Positions 21,090 through 32,085 of a stretch of DNA of 64,000 nucleotides are shown in pieces. The DNA comes from Euleptes europaea (lineage: Eukaryota > Chordata > Lepidosauria > Squamata > Sphaerodactylidae): positions 52,622,286 through 52,686,285 of the forward strand of contig NC_079325.1 in the NCBI RefSeq assembly GCF_029931775.1, written 5' to 3'. Position 1 is the stretch's first letter. Each line of letters begins with the position of its first letter. A program made the translations under genes and the position numbers. Below the pieces are notes generated by a model. It was not told the DNA's origin. It searched no databases and worked only from the letters and a program-made list of their open reading frames with translations.

Positions 21090-22090
21090 GAGGCTGCCAA
21101 GAAACAGAAAAAAGTAGGAAGGTGGGTGGGAAGGAGAGAAGGAAAAGAGGGAGACAGAAAGCAAAAGACAGACAGAAGGGTCCTCATGGTTACCCCCACA
21201 CACACTTGTAACAATTTGATTCTCATACCCAGGATTACTATGCAAGCCTTCCTCTGCCTCCAATATGAAAAATATAATTGTCCTATAACATATGATCTAC
21301 TGACAGTTCAAAATATACTGGTGTTTGAAACCGTAGACTGTGCTTCATGATGTCATAATGTTCTCATGACACTTGGTTACACGTTGTAGATCTTTTTGGA
21401 TTGTTTAAAACTGTTTTAATAAGGTTGTTAGCCACTCTGTGCCTGGCGTGGCCAGGAAAGGGCAGCCTATAAATCCAATAAATCAAATCAAATGCACCAG
21501 AAACAAGATGCATCTTCTACCACTACTCAAAGAATGAACTTCTAGAGAGTTAAGTCAAGGGAGCTAATCGCTGAAAAAGGTAATCTCTAGCAACCACACT
21601 AGCAAAATTTCAACAACTCTGGAGAAAAACAGGGAGAGTGATTTACAAAAGTCAGAGACCAGAAAATCTACATTGTCCTGGGTAAATACAGACACTTTGA
21701 GCACGTAGCTGCTTCCCCTCAACATATTTTGTGCAACAGCCCCTTCCTCTAAAGAGTAATAACATCAACCCTAGCCCTACTCACAGATTGGGTGATACTT
21801 TAGCATCATGGAAGATGTATGGATTCAAATCACAACACGGATTGTTATTTTATTAATTTATGTTATTTATAGTCCACCTTTCTCACTTAGACACAAGGCG
21901 GATTACACAGAGTGAGTACAGTCGACAGATGAGACATTCAACAAACAATGCAATAGGATTAGGGTTGTAGAACCAACCAGAAGTCTAAAAACAGAACTGA
22001 AGCAAAGCATAAGTGTTAACATGACACATTAAGTGATGCAAACTTCCAAGTAGGACCTTAATTTCAGCAAGCTATACAATATAGGGCCCT
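21090..22090. other. Intron 1, mostly unassigned
   Basis: 21370-21490 looks like a LINE 3' tail (CCAATAAATCAAATCAAATG). 21840-21960 holds a moderately repeated TTTATTTATAGTCCACCTTT type segment, family unknown. Confidence 0.35.
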
Positions 22091-22092
22091 GA

Positions 22093-22312
22093 CCTGGATG
22101 GCCCAGGTAAGCCTGATCTCGTCAGATCTCAGAAGCTAAGCAGGGTCAGCCCTGGTTAGTATTTGGATGGGAGACCACCAAGGAATACCACAGTCACTAT
22201 GCAGAGGAAGGCAATGGCAAACCACCTGTTAGTCTCTTGCCTTGGAAACCCCAAAAGGGGTCACCATAAGTCGGCTGCGACTTGACGGCACTTTACACAC
22301 ACATACAACATA
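22093..22312 (+). repeat. 5S rRNA-derived SINE (reference copy)
   Basis: CTGATCTCGTCAGATCTCAG, AAGCTAAGCAGGGTCAGCCC and GGTTAGTATTTGGATGGGAG are the 5S rRNA internal control region. The body has AGGCAATGGCAAACCACC, and the tail TCGGCTGCGACTTGACGGCA plus (CACA) resembles the BovB 3' end. It is not a real 5S gene: the first third of 5S rRNA and its terminator are absent. Confidence 0.9.
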
Positions 22313-22535
22313 GGTGTCAAACATAATGCCTGAGGGACGGATCAGGCCCGATGAGGGCTCTGACCCGGCCCACGAGCAAGCCGAGGCAGCGCCCCCCCCC
22401 CACTACCGCTCTGGGCTGCCGAGTCTGCTGCAGGCTCACCAGTCGAGGCGTCCCGATCTGAGTTGGCGTGTTCACTGCGGGGTCGCCAGCTGAGGAAGTC
22501 AGCTTCCTCAGTCCAGAGGTGACAATGATCAAAGA

Positions 22536-23280
22536 CTGTTAAATAAAAGAAAATACTGTAAGAATGTTATGGGCTTTGCCTGTGTCTTCTATAAAATTTG
22601 TATCTCTGGTACTGTCCTGGTGCAGGCGAGAGGCGAGGGCTGTAAGCTGTAAACGTAGTCTGGAGAACAGTCCAAGGTCATTCACAGTGAAGGCAGAGTC
22701 AGAGATAGCAATATAGGCAAGGGAAGTCCAAGGCGTTAGTCAAAGCCAGTCCGAGAAGTCAGGATACCAGGAATCCAAAGGATAGCAGGGAAACAAGGCA
22801 GGTACACAAAGAGGTTGGTGACAAGTTGCTTGCACAACAGCCAAGCCTAACTGATGGCTTAAATTCCTTCCCCTGCTGCTGTAGCACAGCCAGGTGATGC
22901 TGATGAGGCTGAGTTCACAGGTAGTGCTTCAGCCCTGCTCTTCCTCATCACTGCTACTGGGGAGGTTCCTCTGTAAAGCCTTCAGTCTAGCACTCTGCCG
23001 TCTCTGCTGCATTGCCAGACGAACCTGTTTTCTTCTCTGCTCCAGTGGCCTTGGCGAGGCCTCTGTAGATACTGCATGTTGCAAAGTGTCAGGTCCAACT
23101 GGAGTCCTTGAGCTGGCAGGCTGCAGGCATGGTGAGTCATCTCCTGACTTTGGCTGATCCTCTACTCTGGCAGGCTGTAGGCCCTGTGGTTGTTCCTGTG
23201 GGACTTCTGCCTGAGGATGTCCCTCTGTTCTGGCTTCTATTTCCTCTTCGTCAGAGGTCTCTGCAGGCTGACTCATGACA
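22536..23280 (-). mobile_element. Fossil LTR-like sequence
   Basis: Minus-strand sequence begins TGTCATGAGTCAGCC and ends near TTTAACA, a TG...CA frame of about 745 bp. It reads through an acidic, Q- and R-rich segment with no recognised domain. Most likely a solo LTR or 5' region of an old Ty3/gypsy-like element; no internal genes beside it. Broken and old; boundaries are approximate. Confidence 0.45.
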
Positions 23281-23590
23281 GGTACCTGGCATTAAACTTT
23301 ATGTTACACATGGCTCGGCCTGACCAAGTGACATTTATGTCATATCCGGCTCTGCTAACAAATGAGTTCGACACCAATGCTATATACATAGTAGTATAGA
23401 CCACAGTCCCTAATAATTTTTCTATGTGAATCAATTAGTACAGTGCAAGTCTATTGCTATTATTATGGATTAGTTATTGGCTGAGCAAGGGTAGGCCTTT
23501 GGTTTAAGTGTTCTCTTTGCAACGTGACATTTCTCTTGAACACTGGGACCTATGAGCATTGTGGGAGAGCAGGTAATGCCCCCCAGCAAT

Positions 23591-23826
23591 GAAGAAGTTG
23601 GTTTTCATGTGCTGCTTTTCTCTACCTTTTAAGGAGAGTCAAACCGGCTTACAATCTCCTTCCCTTCCTCTCCCCACAACAAACGGCTGGTGAGGCTGAG
23701 AGAGCTCTGAGAGAACTGTGACTAGCCCAAGGTCACCCAGCTGGCTTCATGTGTACGAGTGGGTAATCAAACTCAGTTCTCCAGATTAGAATCCACCGCT
23801 CTTAACCACTACACCACGCTGGCTTT
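23591..23826 (-). repeat. SINE A
   Basis: Reversed; GAAGAAGTTGGTTTTCATGT tail at left, ACTACACCACGCTGGCT head at right. Internal deletion shortens it. Confidence 0.8.
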
Positions 23827-24263
23827 CCCTCTTAAGCGCTCCACTCTTAAACACTTTGTTGCCTGATGGCCTCAGAAGCAGGGGAGAAAGAGTTAACCTA
23901 TGTCCTCCCCTTCTGCCTCCAATCTTACTCTTTCCAGCATCAAGATATCCTCATGGGCTGGCTTCCAACCACTTTTTAATCTCAGCCCCAGGAACCACAC
24001 CTGTCTCGATCCCAATCCCTGCTCTCTTGTGATTGGACCTCATCCTATTGGCTGCAGCCAATCATCTTTCCCCTCTCTAGGAGCTTCCCTCTTAAAGGCT
24101 CACTCTGGCCCCCTAGACAGTCAGGCCTGAGCTCCCAGAGAGCATCCTGCCCCAAACAGCCTGTTCCCCTCTTTGCCCACCACCCTGCTGAGCCACAAGG
24201 GAAGGCTTAAATAAGCCCCACAGCCCAGCAACAGGCTGGTGACTCTGAAGGTTGGGTGCCACC

Positions 24264-24471
24264 TAGGGTTGCCAACCTCCAGGTGCTAGCTGGAGATCTC
24301 CCGCTATTATAATTGATCTCCAGCCGACATAAATCAGCTCCCCTGGAGAAAATGGCCACTTTGGCCATTGGACTCTATGGCACTGAAGTCCCTCCCCTCC
24401 CCAAACCCCACCCCCCTCAGGCTCCACCCCCAAAACCTCCCGCCGGTGGCGAACAGGGACCTGGCAACCTA
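24264..24471 (-). mobile_element. hAT MITE
   Basis: TAGGGTTGCCAACCTCCAGG to CTGGCAACCTA. GTTGGGTG occurs at 24251-24258 and directly after the element, a probable 8-bp duplication with five extra bases on the left. Confidence 0.8.
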
Positions 24472-24560
24472 GTTGGGTGTTACCACAGCTACCACCTAAC
24501 TCCCTTTTACATCCTCAGGGTAACAGTCAGGCAAGTCCTGCCACATGCCAGTGTCTGTGC

Positions 24561-24771
24561 TAGGGTTGCCAGCTCCAGGTTGGGAAATACCTGGAGATTT
24601 TGGGGGTGGAGTCTGAGGAGGGTGGGGTTTGAAGAGGGAAGGGACTTCAATGCCATAGAGTCCAATTGCCAGAGCGGCGATTTTCTCCAGTCGAACTGAT
24701 CTCTTTCACCTGGAGATCAATTGTAACAGCAGGAGATCTCCAGCCAACACCTGGAGGTTGTCAACCCTAGT
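24561..24771 (+). mobile_element. hAT MITE
   Basis: TAGGGTTGCCAGCTCCAGGT to GGTTGTCAACCCTA; opposite orientation to the copy 90 bp to the left, so the two could fold together. Confidence 0.85.
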
Positions 24772-24961
24772 CCACACCTCCCCCATTCGGGTGCAGCCAC
24801 CAGTGGGAGGGGGGAGCCGGCGTCTTCACTGAATATCTACTTACTAGAATTAAACCCAATACAAATTTAAATACATGTTATAGCACCTTAGTATACTGTG
24901 TCTGAAAGCTAACAGAGTAGGAAATTGGGGGGGGGGGGATCTACCCTGGGAGTCACACACA

Positions 24962-25140
24962 CAAACACATGAAGCTGTCTTATACTGAATTGGTCCAGCA
25001 AGACTGTTAGCAGCTCAGGTTGTGGCCTTTCACATCACCTACCACTTTATGCTTTTTTTTAGCTGGAGATGCCAGGGGTGGATCCTGGGGCCCTCTGAGT
25101 GTCAAGCCAGATGCTCTACCACTGAGCCACAGTCCCTCTC
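24962..25140 (-). repeat. SINE B
   Basis: CATGAAGCTGTCTTATACTG (tail) to CTACCACTGAGCCACAG (head), with middle deletions. Confidence 0.8.
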
Positions 25141-25221
25141 CTGCCTGCCCCTAATAGCTTTGGTATGTTCCACTGATTGGAAGCAAAAGGCAGGACACAG
25201 TTACTGTAAACTATCATGGAG

Positions 25222-25443
25222 ACCCTGAGCTGGATGGCCCAGGCTAGCCCGATCTTGTCAGATCTCAGAAGCTAAGCAGTGTTGGCCCTGGTCAGTACTT
25301 TGACAGCAGACCACCAAGGAAGTCCAGGGTTGTTACGCAGAGGCAGGCAATGGCAAGCCACCTCTGAACGTCTCTTGCCTTGAAAACCTTTCGGGATCGC
25401 CATAAGTTGGCTGCAACTTGATGCCAACAAACAAAACTTTGTG
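25222..25443 (+). repeat. 5S rRNA-derived SINE
   Basis: GGCCCAGGCTAGCCCGATCT, AGATCTCAGAAGCTAAGCAG, tail GTTGGCTGCAACTTGATG. Confidence 0.85.
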
Positions 25444-25961
25444 AAGAGGTTAGGCAAAAAGGTTTATAACTTGCACATAACTTTATTGTGATCACAAACG
25501 TACATCAGGAGGAAGACTTGAATTGAATTGGCCACTAGCAGGAGCCACATTGAACTGGAAGACCAAGTGAAACTGTTCTTGCGAAGGTGAATTCTAGTAT
25601 GTCCTAGTATGGCAAGCTGGGACAGCCAATACACTATGTCCCTCCCATCTCTTGAAGGTACAAGGGATAAGCTCTAGTGCAAGACAGCAGACAGAGATCA
25701 TACATTGGTTGGCACTTTGTAGTCTGTGGTTGCTTATGCATGGGTACTTTCATTCATGTTCACCCCTGGTCTGTCTTGGTTGTTCCTTGGATTTATGCAT
25801 GAGTATTCCATCCATTAGAGATGACCTCGTGGCCAGCCCTCACAAATCCTGGGACTTCTATTCCTCTAATAACCCTCTAATAATCTCCGCTGAGATGAGC
25901 CTGGGTGAAATCACCATGCATAAGGCCAAGTGCGGGACACAGAAGCTTGGGGGAGTGACAG

Positions 25962-26252
25962 TGCTCTCTCACAGAAAGCACTACAGTCAATTACAAAGCA
26001 GTGTGTCAAGGGGTGGGGATTTCTGCTTCCACAGAGTTCTTTCTAGCAGAAGAAAGACTTTTAAAAATGAGGCTTCAGTTACTCTCTCCCCGCCCCCCCG
26101 TTCCTATTAGAGAGCTCTGTTTTGTTTTCATTTTTAAAATGCTTTTAACGCAGCACTTGGGTTTCCGCTGGGGGGGGGGCAGACTTTTCTCTCACAGAAA
26201 GCACTCTAGCCAATTACAAAGCAGCGTTTCAAGGGGCGGGGACTCAAGTGCT
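25962..26252 (+). repeat. ~60-bp imperfect direct repeat pair
   Basis: CTCTCACAGAAAGCACTACA (25962) and CTCTCACAGAAAGCACTCTA (26192) start two similar units ending AAGGGGTGGGGA / AAGGGGCGGGGA. Between them are G- and C-runs. Family unknown. Confidence 0.7.
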
Positions 26253-26699
26253 TCTTGATTTGAGCTTGGAGACAGCTGGTAGGTAGATTCGCAACAGGAA
26301 AGTGTGGGTCAAATATTTAACACTTTATTATAGCCTTGCCAGAAAAAGAAAGTGTGGGTCCAGAGAGCAACAAACCTCAGGTAAAACTCCCATGCATAAA
26401 CAACCTGTGTCAACATATCCTTGGCTCAGTTCCTGGGCAGCTGCTGGCTCAACACTTGCTGCTGCTGGAGCACAAATGGTGCTTGCAGAGGAAGGTGGCT
26501 ACCCAGATATATGGCTCCTCATCTGGTCCACATGTATCTGTAGCACATGGCCATCTGGGGTCAGGCACGATAATGGCCTTATAGCTTGAGTCAGTTACAG
26601 GGATCTTTGCTGAGCCAGATCCCCAACCCTCACATAAACAGGGTTCTAGGGGGCAAATATATGCAGGGACCTTTGGACTCCACCTCTGTCTGTGCGGCC

Positions 26700-27130
26700 A
26701 TCAGCATTCTTTGCTTATTTCTCAGTAAAGTCAGGGACCAGGTGCATACGATCTAGCAGAGGCGTCAACCGCCTATTACCAGCTCACCAGAATTCCTGCC
26801 TGTAGTAGTACTCAATGGGATGTTTTGTGTCAGGAGGAAACATGCAAGATGATGATCCTAATCATCCTTAATCCATTTGAATGTATCCTTTGTTGTTCTG
26901 ACCATCCATTCAGCCTGACTATTTGTTGCTGGATGGAAGGAGGTGATATGATGTGATGGATCAGATCTTTGTGATGGATCAGATGGATCTGAAAAAATGC
27001 GTCAGATTCCGCTGATGTGAACTGGGCCCCATTATCTGGCAGAAAGTGTCTGGTAGTCCACGTATTGCGAAAAATTGATGCAAGGGACAGATCTTTGTTG
27101 AACTTCTGTAGGGGCTCATTTATGGTGTGT
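26700..27130 (-). mobile_element. Fossil Ty3/gypsy integrase-region fragment
   Basis: Minus strand retains a recognisable integrase-core motif (HPATNSQAE type). Only a piece of pol; broken, with several breaks, and no LTRs beside it. Old. Confidence 0.65.
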
Positions 27131-27149
27131 TAGTAGTTACCAGGGTCGG

Positions 27150-27340
27150 AAGGCGGCACGGTATAGCCTGATCTCGTCAGATCTCAGAAGTTAAGCAGGA
27201 TTGATACTTGGATGGGAGACCACCAAGGAAGACTCTGCAGAGGAAGGCACTGGCAAACCAGCTCTGCATCTCACTTGCCTTGAGAGCCCTTTGCTGGGGT
27301 CACCTTCAGTCAGTTGCGCCTTGATGGCACTTACATATGT
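27150..27340 (+). repeat. 5S rRNA-derived SINE
   Basis: GATCTCGTCAGATCTCAGAA and TACTTGGATGGGAGACCACC, with a shortened 5S part; tail GTTGCGCCTTGATGGCACTT. Confidence 0.85.
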
Positions 27341-27421
27341 ACATAGTAGTTGCCACAGATAGGGATGTTCCCACTGGCCTTCATTAGGGTGAGAATTGGT
27401 GTCTCCCATGTGGGATGCTTT

Positions 27422-27672
27422 GAGAGTCAGCATGGTATAGTGGTTTAGAGCAGCAGACTCTAAACTGGGGAACTGGGTTCGATTCCCCACTTTCCCACAT
27501 GAAGCAAGCTGGGTGACCTTGGGCCAGTCACAGTTCTCTCAGAACTCCCTCAGCCCACGCAGAGGCAGGCAATGGCAAACCACCTCTGAAAGTCTCTTGC
27601 CTTGAAAAACCTTACAGGGTTGCCATAAATCAGCTGTGACTTGATGGAGCACACACACACACACACACAAAT
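27422..27672 (+). repeat. Chimeric SINE: SINE A head, 5S-SINE tail
   Basis: 27422-27557 is the first half of SINE A (TGAGAGTCAGCATGGTATAG...CTCCCTCAGCCC). 27558-27672 is the 3' half of the 5S SINE (GCAGAGGCAGGCAATGGCAA ... GTGACTTGATGG, then CA repeats). The join is seamless. Confidence 0.75.
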
Positions 27673-28117
27673 GTGGGAGGGCTTTAATATGCCTAAACTC
27701 TGAGATGATCAAATTCAGCATCAAAATACAAACTACAACAGGGTTTCATCTGTATGGGGGCCATGGCAAGATCCAAAACAAATGAAACAGAAGGACGCTT
27801 TTATTCTTCGGGTCTCTCAGCAAACAATCTTAAAGTTGGTTTGTGTTGCCAAACAACTTGGTAAATGCCCTTGATACACAGTGGCTCAAACCAGACCAGA
27901 CCAAAACAACTACGGCTTCTAACTGTCATGCTAAGGTACTACAGAATGCTTATTATTTCATTTCAGCTTCCCAGATACCTTGTACTTGTACCTGATGGCC
28001 ATGGTAATCAGCACGTTTGATGCTGAAAGGGTAATCTTTGGGCCCTTGTATTGGAAAATCTGCTGGTGAGAATCTGATGGGACAACAGAAAACCTTAATC
28101 CAGTGAAGAATTCCATG

Positions 28118-28246
28118 ACAGAGATCAGTTTGCCTGGAGAGAATGGCCACTTTAGAAGATGGAATCTATGGCATTATACCCCACTGAAGTCCATCCCCTC
28201 CCCAAACCCCACCCTCCTCAGTCACCACCCCCAAAATCTCCATTAA
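28118..28246 (-). mobile_element. hAT MITE, internal fragment
   Basis: AGAGATCAGTTTGCCTGGAG to CCACCCCCAAAATCTCCATT; both ends lost. Confidence 0.7.
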
Positions 28247-28893
28247 GAAAGCACAGATCTTTGCTGAATTTCTGAAGGGGCACAGCTTTCTTCATTGTGT
28301 CTTAACCAAAAGGAACAATCTATTCAAACACCTGTTTTGTTTTCCAATCATGTGTCCAGATCCTCAAGTGCTCCTGAACTGGCATATTGCAGGTAAACAA
28401 CGTTTCCTATATTTTATATTTTATGCTGGCCTTTGGCTGTAAAAAAAATGATGAAGACAGTGTTTCCTATTTGCATCTGTGAAATGCTGGAGGTTATCTG
28501 ATGTGCTGATCACGGCACACAATTATTTTTCCTCCCTTGCTACCGTCATCTTAAAGGAATGCTATCTATTTAAAAGTTAACAGAAGTGGAACAGTGATGG
28601 AAGCAGCAGAGCTTGGTTCCTAGCTTTTTAAAACTAAAAGAGGAAGAAGCAATGCCACCATATAGCAACCTTAGTGGCAAGCAAAGGGGACATGCCTAAA
28701 TTATGTTCTGCAGACACGCTTTAACTATTTCCTTTACCCTCATGATCAGTATGGTTGGGAAATGGTACGGGAAAGTGCAGAGGATTGACCTACTTTGAGG
28801 CAAAAGAAGGGGATGAATTTCAAGAATCAAGAAGGTGATGCATCGCAAGAGTAAGGTTCCCAGGTCCCCCCTGGCACTGGTGGGGTAGGGGGG

Positions 28894-29096
28894 GTAGGGT
28901 TGCCAGCTCTGGGGTTGGGGAACTCCTGGAGATTTGGGGGTGGAGCCTGAAGACGACAGAGACGTCAGTGGGGTCAATGCCCTAGAGTCCACCCTCCAAA
29001 GCATCCTTTTTCTGCAGGGGAACTCATCTCCGTAGTCTGCAGAGGAGATGTGATTCTGGGGATCCCCAGGTTCCACCTGGAGGCTGGCATCCCTAC
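28894..29096 (+). mobile_element. hAT MITE
   Basis: TAGGGTTGCCAGCTCTGGGG to GGAGGCTGGCATCCCTA. Confidence 0.8.
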
Positions 29097-29139
29097 TCAA
29101 GAGCCTGGTATTATTATTGTTGGTGTTGTTCTTTATTTT

Positions 29140-29282
29140 TGTAAAAGGTAAAGGTAGTCCCCTGTGCAAGCACTGGGTCATTACTGACGCATGGGGTGAC
29201 ATCACATCACGACGTTTACTAGACAGACTTTGTTTACGGGCTGGTTTGCCACTGCCTTCCCCAGTTGTCTACACTTTACCTG
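29140..29282 (-). repeat. SINE C, 3' half
   Basis: GTAAAGGTAGTCCCCTGTGC ... CCACTGCCTTCCCCAGTTGT; reverse of the end of the copy at 8668. Confidence 0.8.
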
Positions 29283-29349
29283 TTAATAAATAGTTTAAAA
29301 GAGCAAGTACAACTACACACAGCCCTGATTTGGATTTAGACTTGCAAGT

Positions 29350-29765
29350 AAGGTTGCCAGGTCCCTCTTTGCCACCGGCGGGAGATTTTGGGGGCAGAGC
29401 CTGAGGAGGGTGGGGTTTGGGGAGGGGAGAGACTTCAATGCCATAGAGTCCAATTGCCAAAGCGACCATTTTCTCCAGAGAGGTTCTTATTCTTCTTATA
29501 TGTGTGGTTTGAAGTCATCTGTGTGGACTATTAATATTACCACGGAAATTTTGGATTCCTTTCATGGACAGAATGTACTGTATGACATACCCTGTGATGT
29601 AACAGACATTGTTTTGGATTCACAAATTTTGCACTTCATTACTTGTTTATTTCATTGTTAATATAGATTTGTGACGCTTGCGTCTATTATTGTTTTTGAA
29701 ATTCTTATTGTAAAGCCAGTGCTGCTGGTTATTCTCTTGCACAGTACCTGGAGGTTGGCAACCCT
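29350..29765 (+). mobile_element. hAT MITE split by ~265 bp
   Basis: AAGGTTGCCAGGTCCCTCTT to TTTTCTCCAGAG (29480), then unrelated AT-rich sequence, then TACCTGGAGGTTGGCAACCC. The insert is not recognised. Confidence 0.7.
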
Positions 29766-29989
29766 ACTTGCAGGGAAAGGGGACTTAGCCACCCCCACAT
29801 GGCTTTGGTAAATGACACCACCCCTGTGTTCAGCTACGGTCTTTTAAATGCGGGGAGAGACAATCACAGTGAAAAACTCCCCTTCTTGCATTTTCCCAAA
29901 ATGAATCTGGGCCCCATATGGCTAATATTGCTTGTTAAAAATGGCAGACAGCATGCGACCGTGGCTGTATTTGATCAGCTTTGACTCAT

Positions 29990-30640
29990 GGTTGCCCTTT
30001 TCTGGACTTCTTCCAGCACAGCGATGCCCTTTCTCAGATAAGGATGGCCCAAACCACACACAACATTCTATGCGCTTTGTGCATGTACGTTTAAAAGGTC
30101 AGGCGTGATGCGCCAGTGGAAGCCAGCTGAGCTCTCAGATGTTTCACACAAAGTTCCAAAGGGCCCCATTTTTTCTCTGGAGCTCAGACTCCTGTACTGA
30201 ACGCCAGCCAAACCCAGCTTTGGCCTCCAACCTATTTCTGCGTTTCAACCTCTCCTTTGATGGGACTTGGAGAAACAGGAAGCCGAGCAGCAAACAGGAA
30301 ACCAGGGAGGAAAAGCACTAACTTTGCCGACAGTGTTTGTAAATCCTCATATGACACTGCAGTTTCCAGATTCGCCGCAAGCCAAGATTATTCAGCTAAA
30401 AGCTGATCTGCGCTGCTGATGGCGAGGGTGAGACAACCGCTGAAGGCCAACTCGCATAATTGAATTGGCTCAGGGAATGTGCTGCTGGGAGGGGGACCTT
30501 TGGGGCAGCATTTCGCTATGGTGTGATGCGTCTCATACACCACTGCAGAGCTTGCTAGAAAACAGATACTGTATTTGCTCTTGATTTTAATATGAAATGC
30601 CCTGACGGTTAATAATTGTAGCCAACTCCCATAAGAAAGA
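29990..30640. other. Repeat-poor intron-1 block
   Basis: No member of the local repeat families in about 650 bp, mixed composition, no exon. Possible enhancer; sequence alone cannot tell. Confidence 0.35.
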
Positions 30641-30677
30641 ATAAGCTTGGAAGCTCTACAGAGCCGGCTTCAGAATA

Positions 30678-30876
30678 GGATTGCCAGCCTCCAGGTACTA
30701 GCTGGAGATCTTCTATTACAACTGATCTCCAGCCGGTTTTGACCAGTTCAGCTGGAGAAAATGGCGGCTTTGCCAATTAGACTCTATGGCATTTAAGTCT
30801 CTCCCCAAACCCTGCCCTCCTTAGGCTCCACCCCAAAAACCTCCCTCGGGTGGCGAAGAGGGACCTGGGAAACCTA
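30678..30876 (-). mobile_element. hAT MITE
   Basis: TAGGATTGCCAGCCTCCAGG to GGGACCTGGGAAACCTA. Confidence 0.8.
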
Positions 30877-31167
30877 CTTCAGAGATTGGCATCATCTGGC
30901 AGCTGCCAGGGTCCACCATCAAAAATGTTGGGACATTGATATACAAGCATGATTGTATTTTTGTTAACCGTTTCTGTATGAATTTTGAACACAGTTTACT
31001 TAAATTTGGTTTTGTTTGATCATTCAATATAGCATATGGAATATTGTCATTACCGTGTTTTGTGACATTTGTGAATGTATTTAGAAGAGTAGTTGAAATT
31101 GGAGCCTACATGCTGGCTTTTGTTGATAACAGGTAATTCAGCATGGGAAATCTTGTTTTTGCTAAAT

Positions 31168-31373
31168 ATTCTTAACCTCCAGGTGGTGGCTGGCGATCTC
31201 CTGCTATTACAACATCTCCAGCCGACAGAGATCAGTTCACCTGGAGCAAATGGCCGCTTTTGGCAACTGGACTCTATGGCATTGAAGTCTCTCCCTTCTC
31301 CAAACTCCGCCCTCCTCAGGCTCCGCCCCCAAAATCTCCAGGTATTTCCCAACCTGAAGCTGGCAACCCTAAA
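31168..31373 (-). mobile_element. hAT MITE
   Basis: Left end worn (TTCTTAACCTCCAGGTGG), right GAAGCTGGCAACCCTA intact. Confidence 0.8.
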
Positions 31374-31964
31374 TGTATCCCAATGCTGCAGTGTGTGGGT
31401 TAAGTTCCAGTGAAGCTGCCATCTGCCTTGTCTCAAGATCTCTCAGTAAGGGACTGCTTCAGGATGCCACTGGAGGTTATTTTTCTCAGAGTACCCAAAA
31501 CCTGGAAGAGATCAGAGTCTCTAGAATCATTGTCAGCTATAGAGCCACACAAGGTAAGTCCACTCACCATAACACACCCATGTGTGCTTCTGCAATAGCA
31601 GACGGGTCATGGCATCATGCATGTGGCGGTGGCATGAAATACATACTTCCAAAAAAATAGTCATAGCCATCCTGAAGGAATTACTCTCTGCAATTAAAAA
31701 GAAGTATTGCATTGCAAAGAGAGGATGCAAGAAACAGCTCCAAAGGATCATCTTGGCTTGGTTATGCAAATTGGCCTTGGTTGGCTCTTTTATCAATATC
31801 GTTGGTATCAGTTTGTAAACAGAAGAACCTTGGCTTGAGGAACCAGTGCAACTGCCCTAAATAGATTTTCCCTGACAAGTTATTGTAAAACGCAATAATG
31901 GTTTATCATCATGCAACTTCTCTAGCATGCCCGTGTATGAATATTGACATCATTTCCAATACAT

Positions 31965-32085
31965 AATCAGACCACTGGTCTATCAAAGTCAATACTTTCT
32001 ACTCTGATTAGCAGCAACTCTTCAAGATCTCAGGGTCTTTCACACCATCCATGACCTGTTCCTTTCAGCAGATGCTATGAACCAT
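31965..32085 (-). repeat. SINE B fragment
   Basis: CAGACCACTGGTCTATCAAA to CAGCAGATGCTATGAA; diverged. Confidence 0.6.

Noticed and set aside
20739-21263. 174-codon minus-strand frame
   Set aside because: Mostly reverse translation of a hAT MITE copy and flanking low-complexity sequence.
22093-22200. Functional 5S rRNA gene
   Set aside because: Only part of 5S is present, followed by a SINE body and tail; several diverged copies exist.
22929-23276. 115-codon acidic minus-strand frame as a host gene
   Set aside because: It lies inside LTR-like sequence and has no recognised domain; treated as a fossil element.
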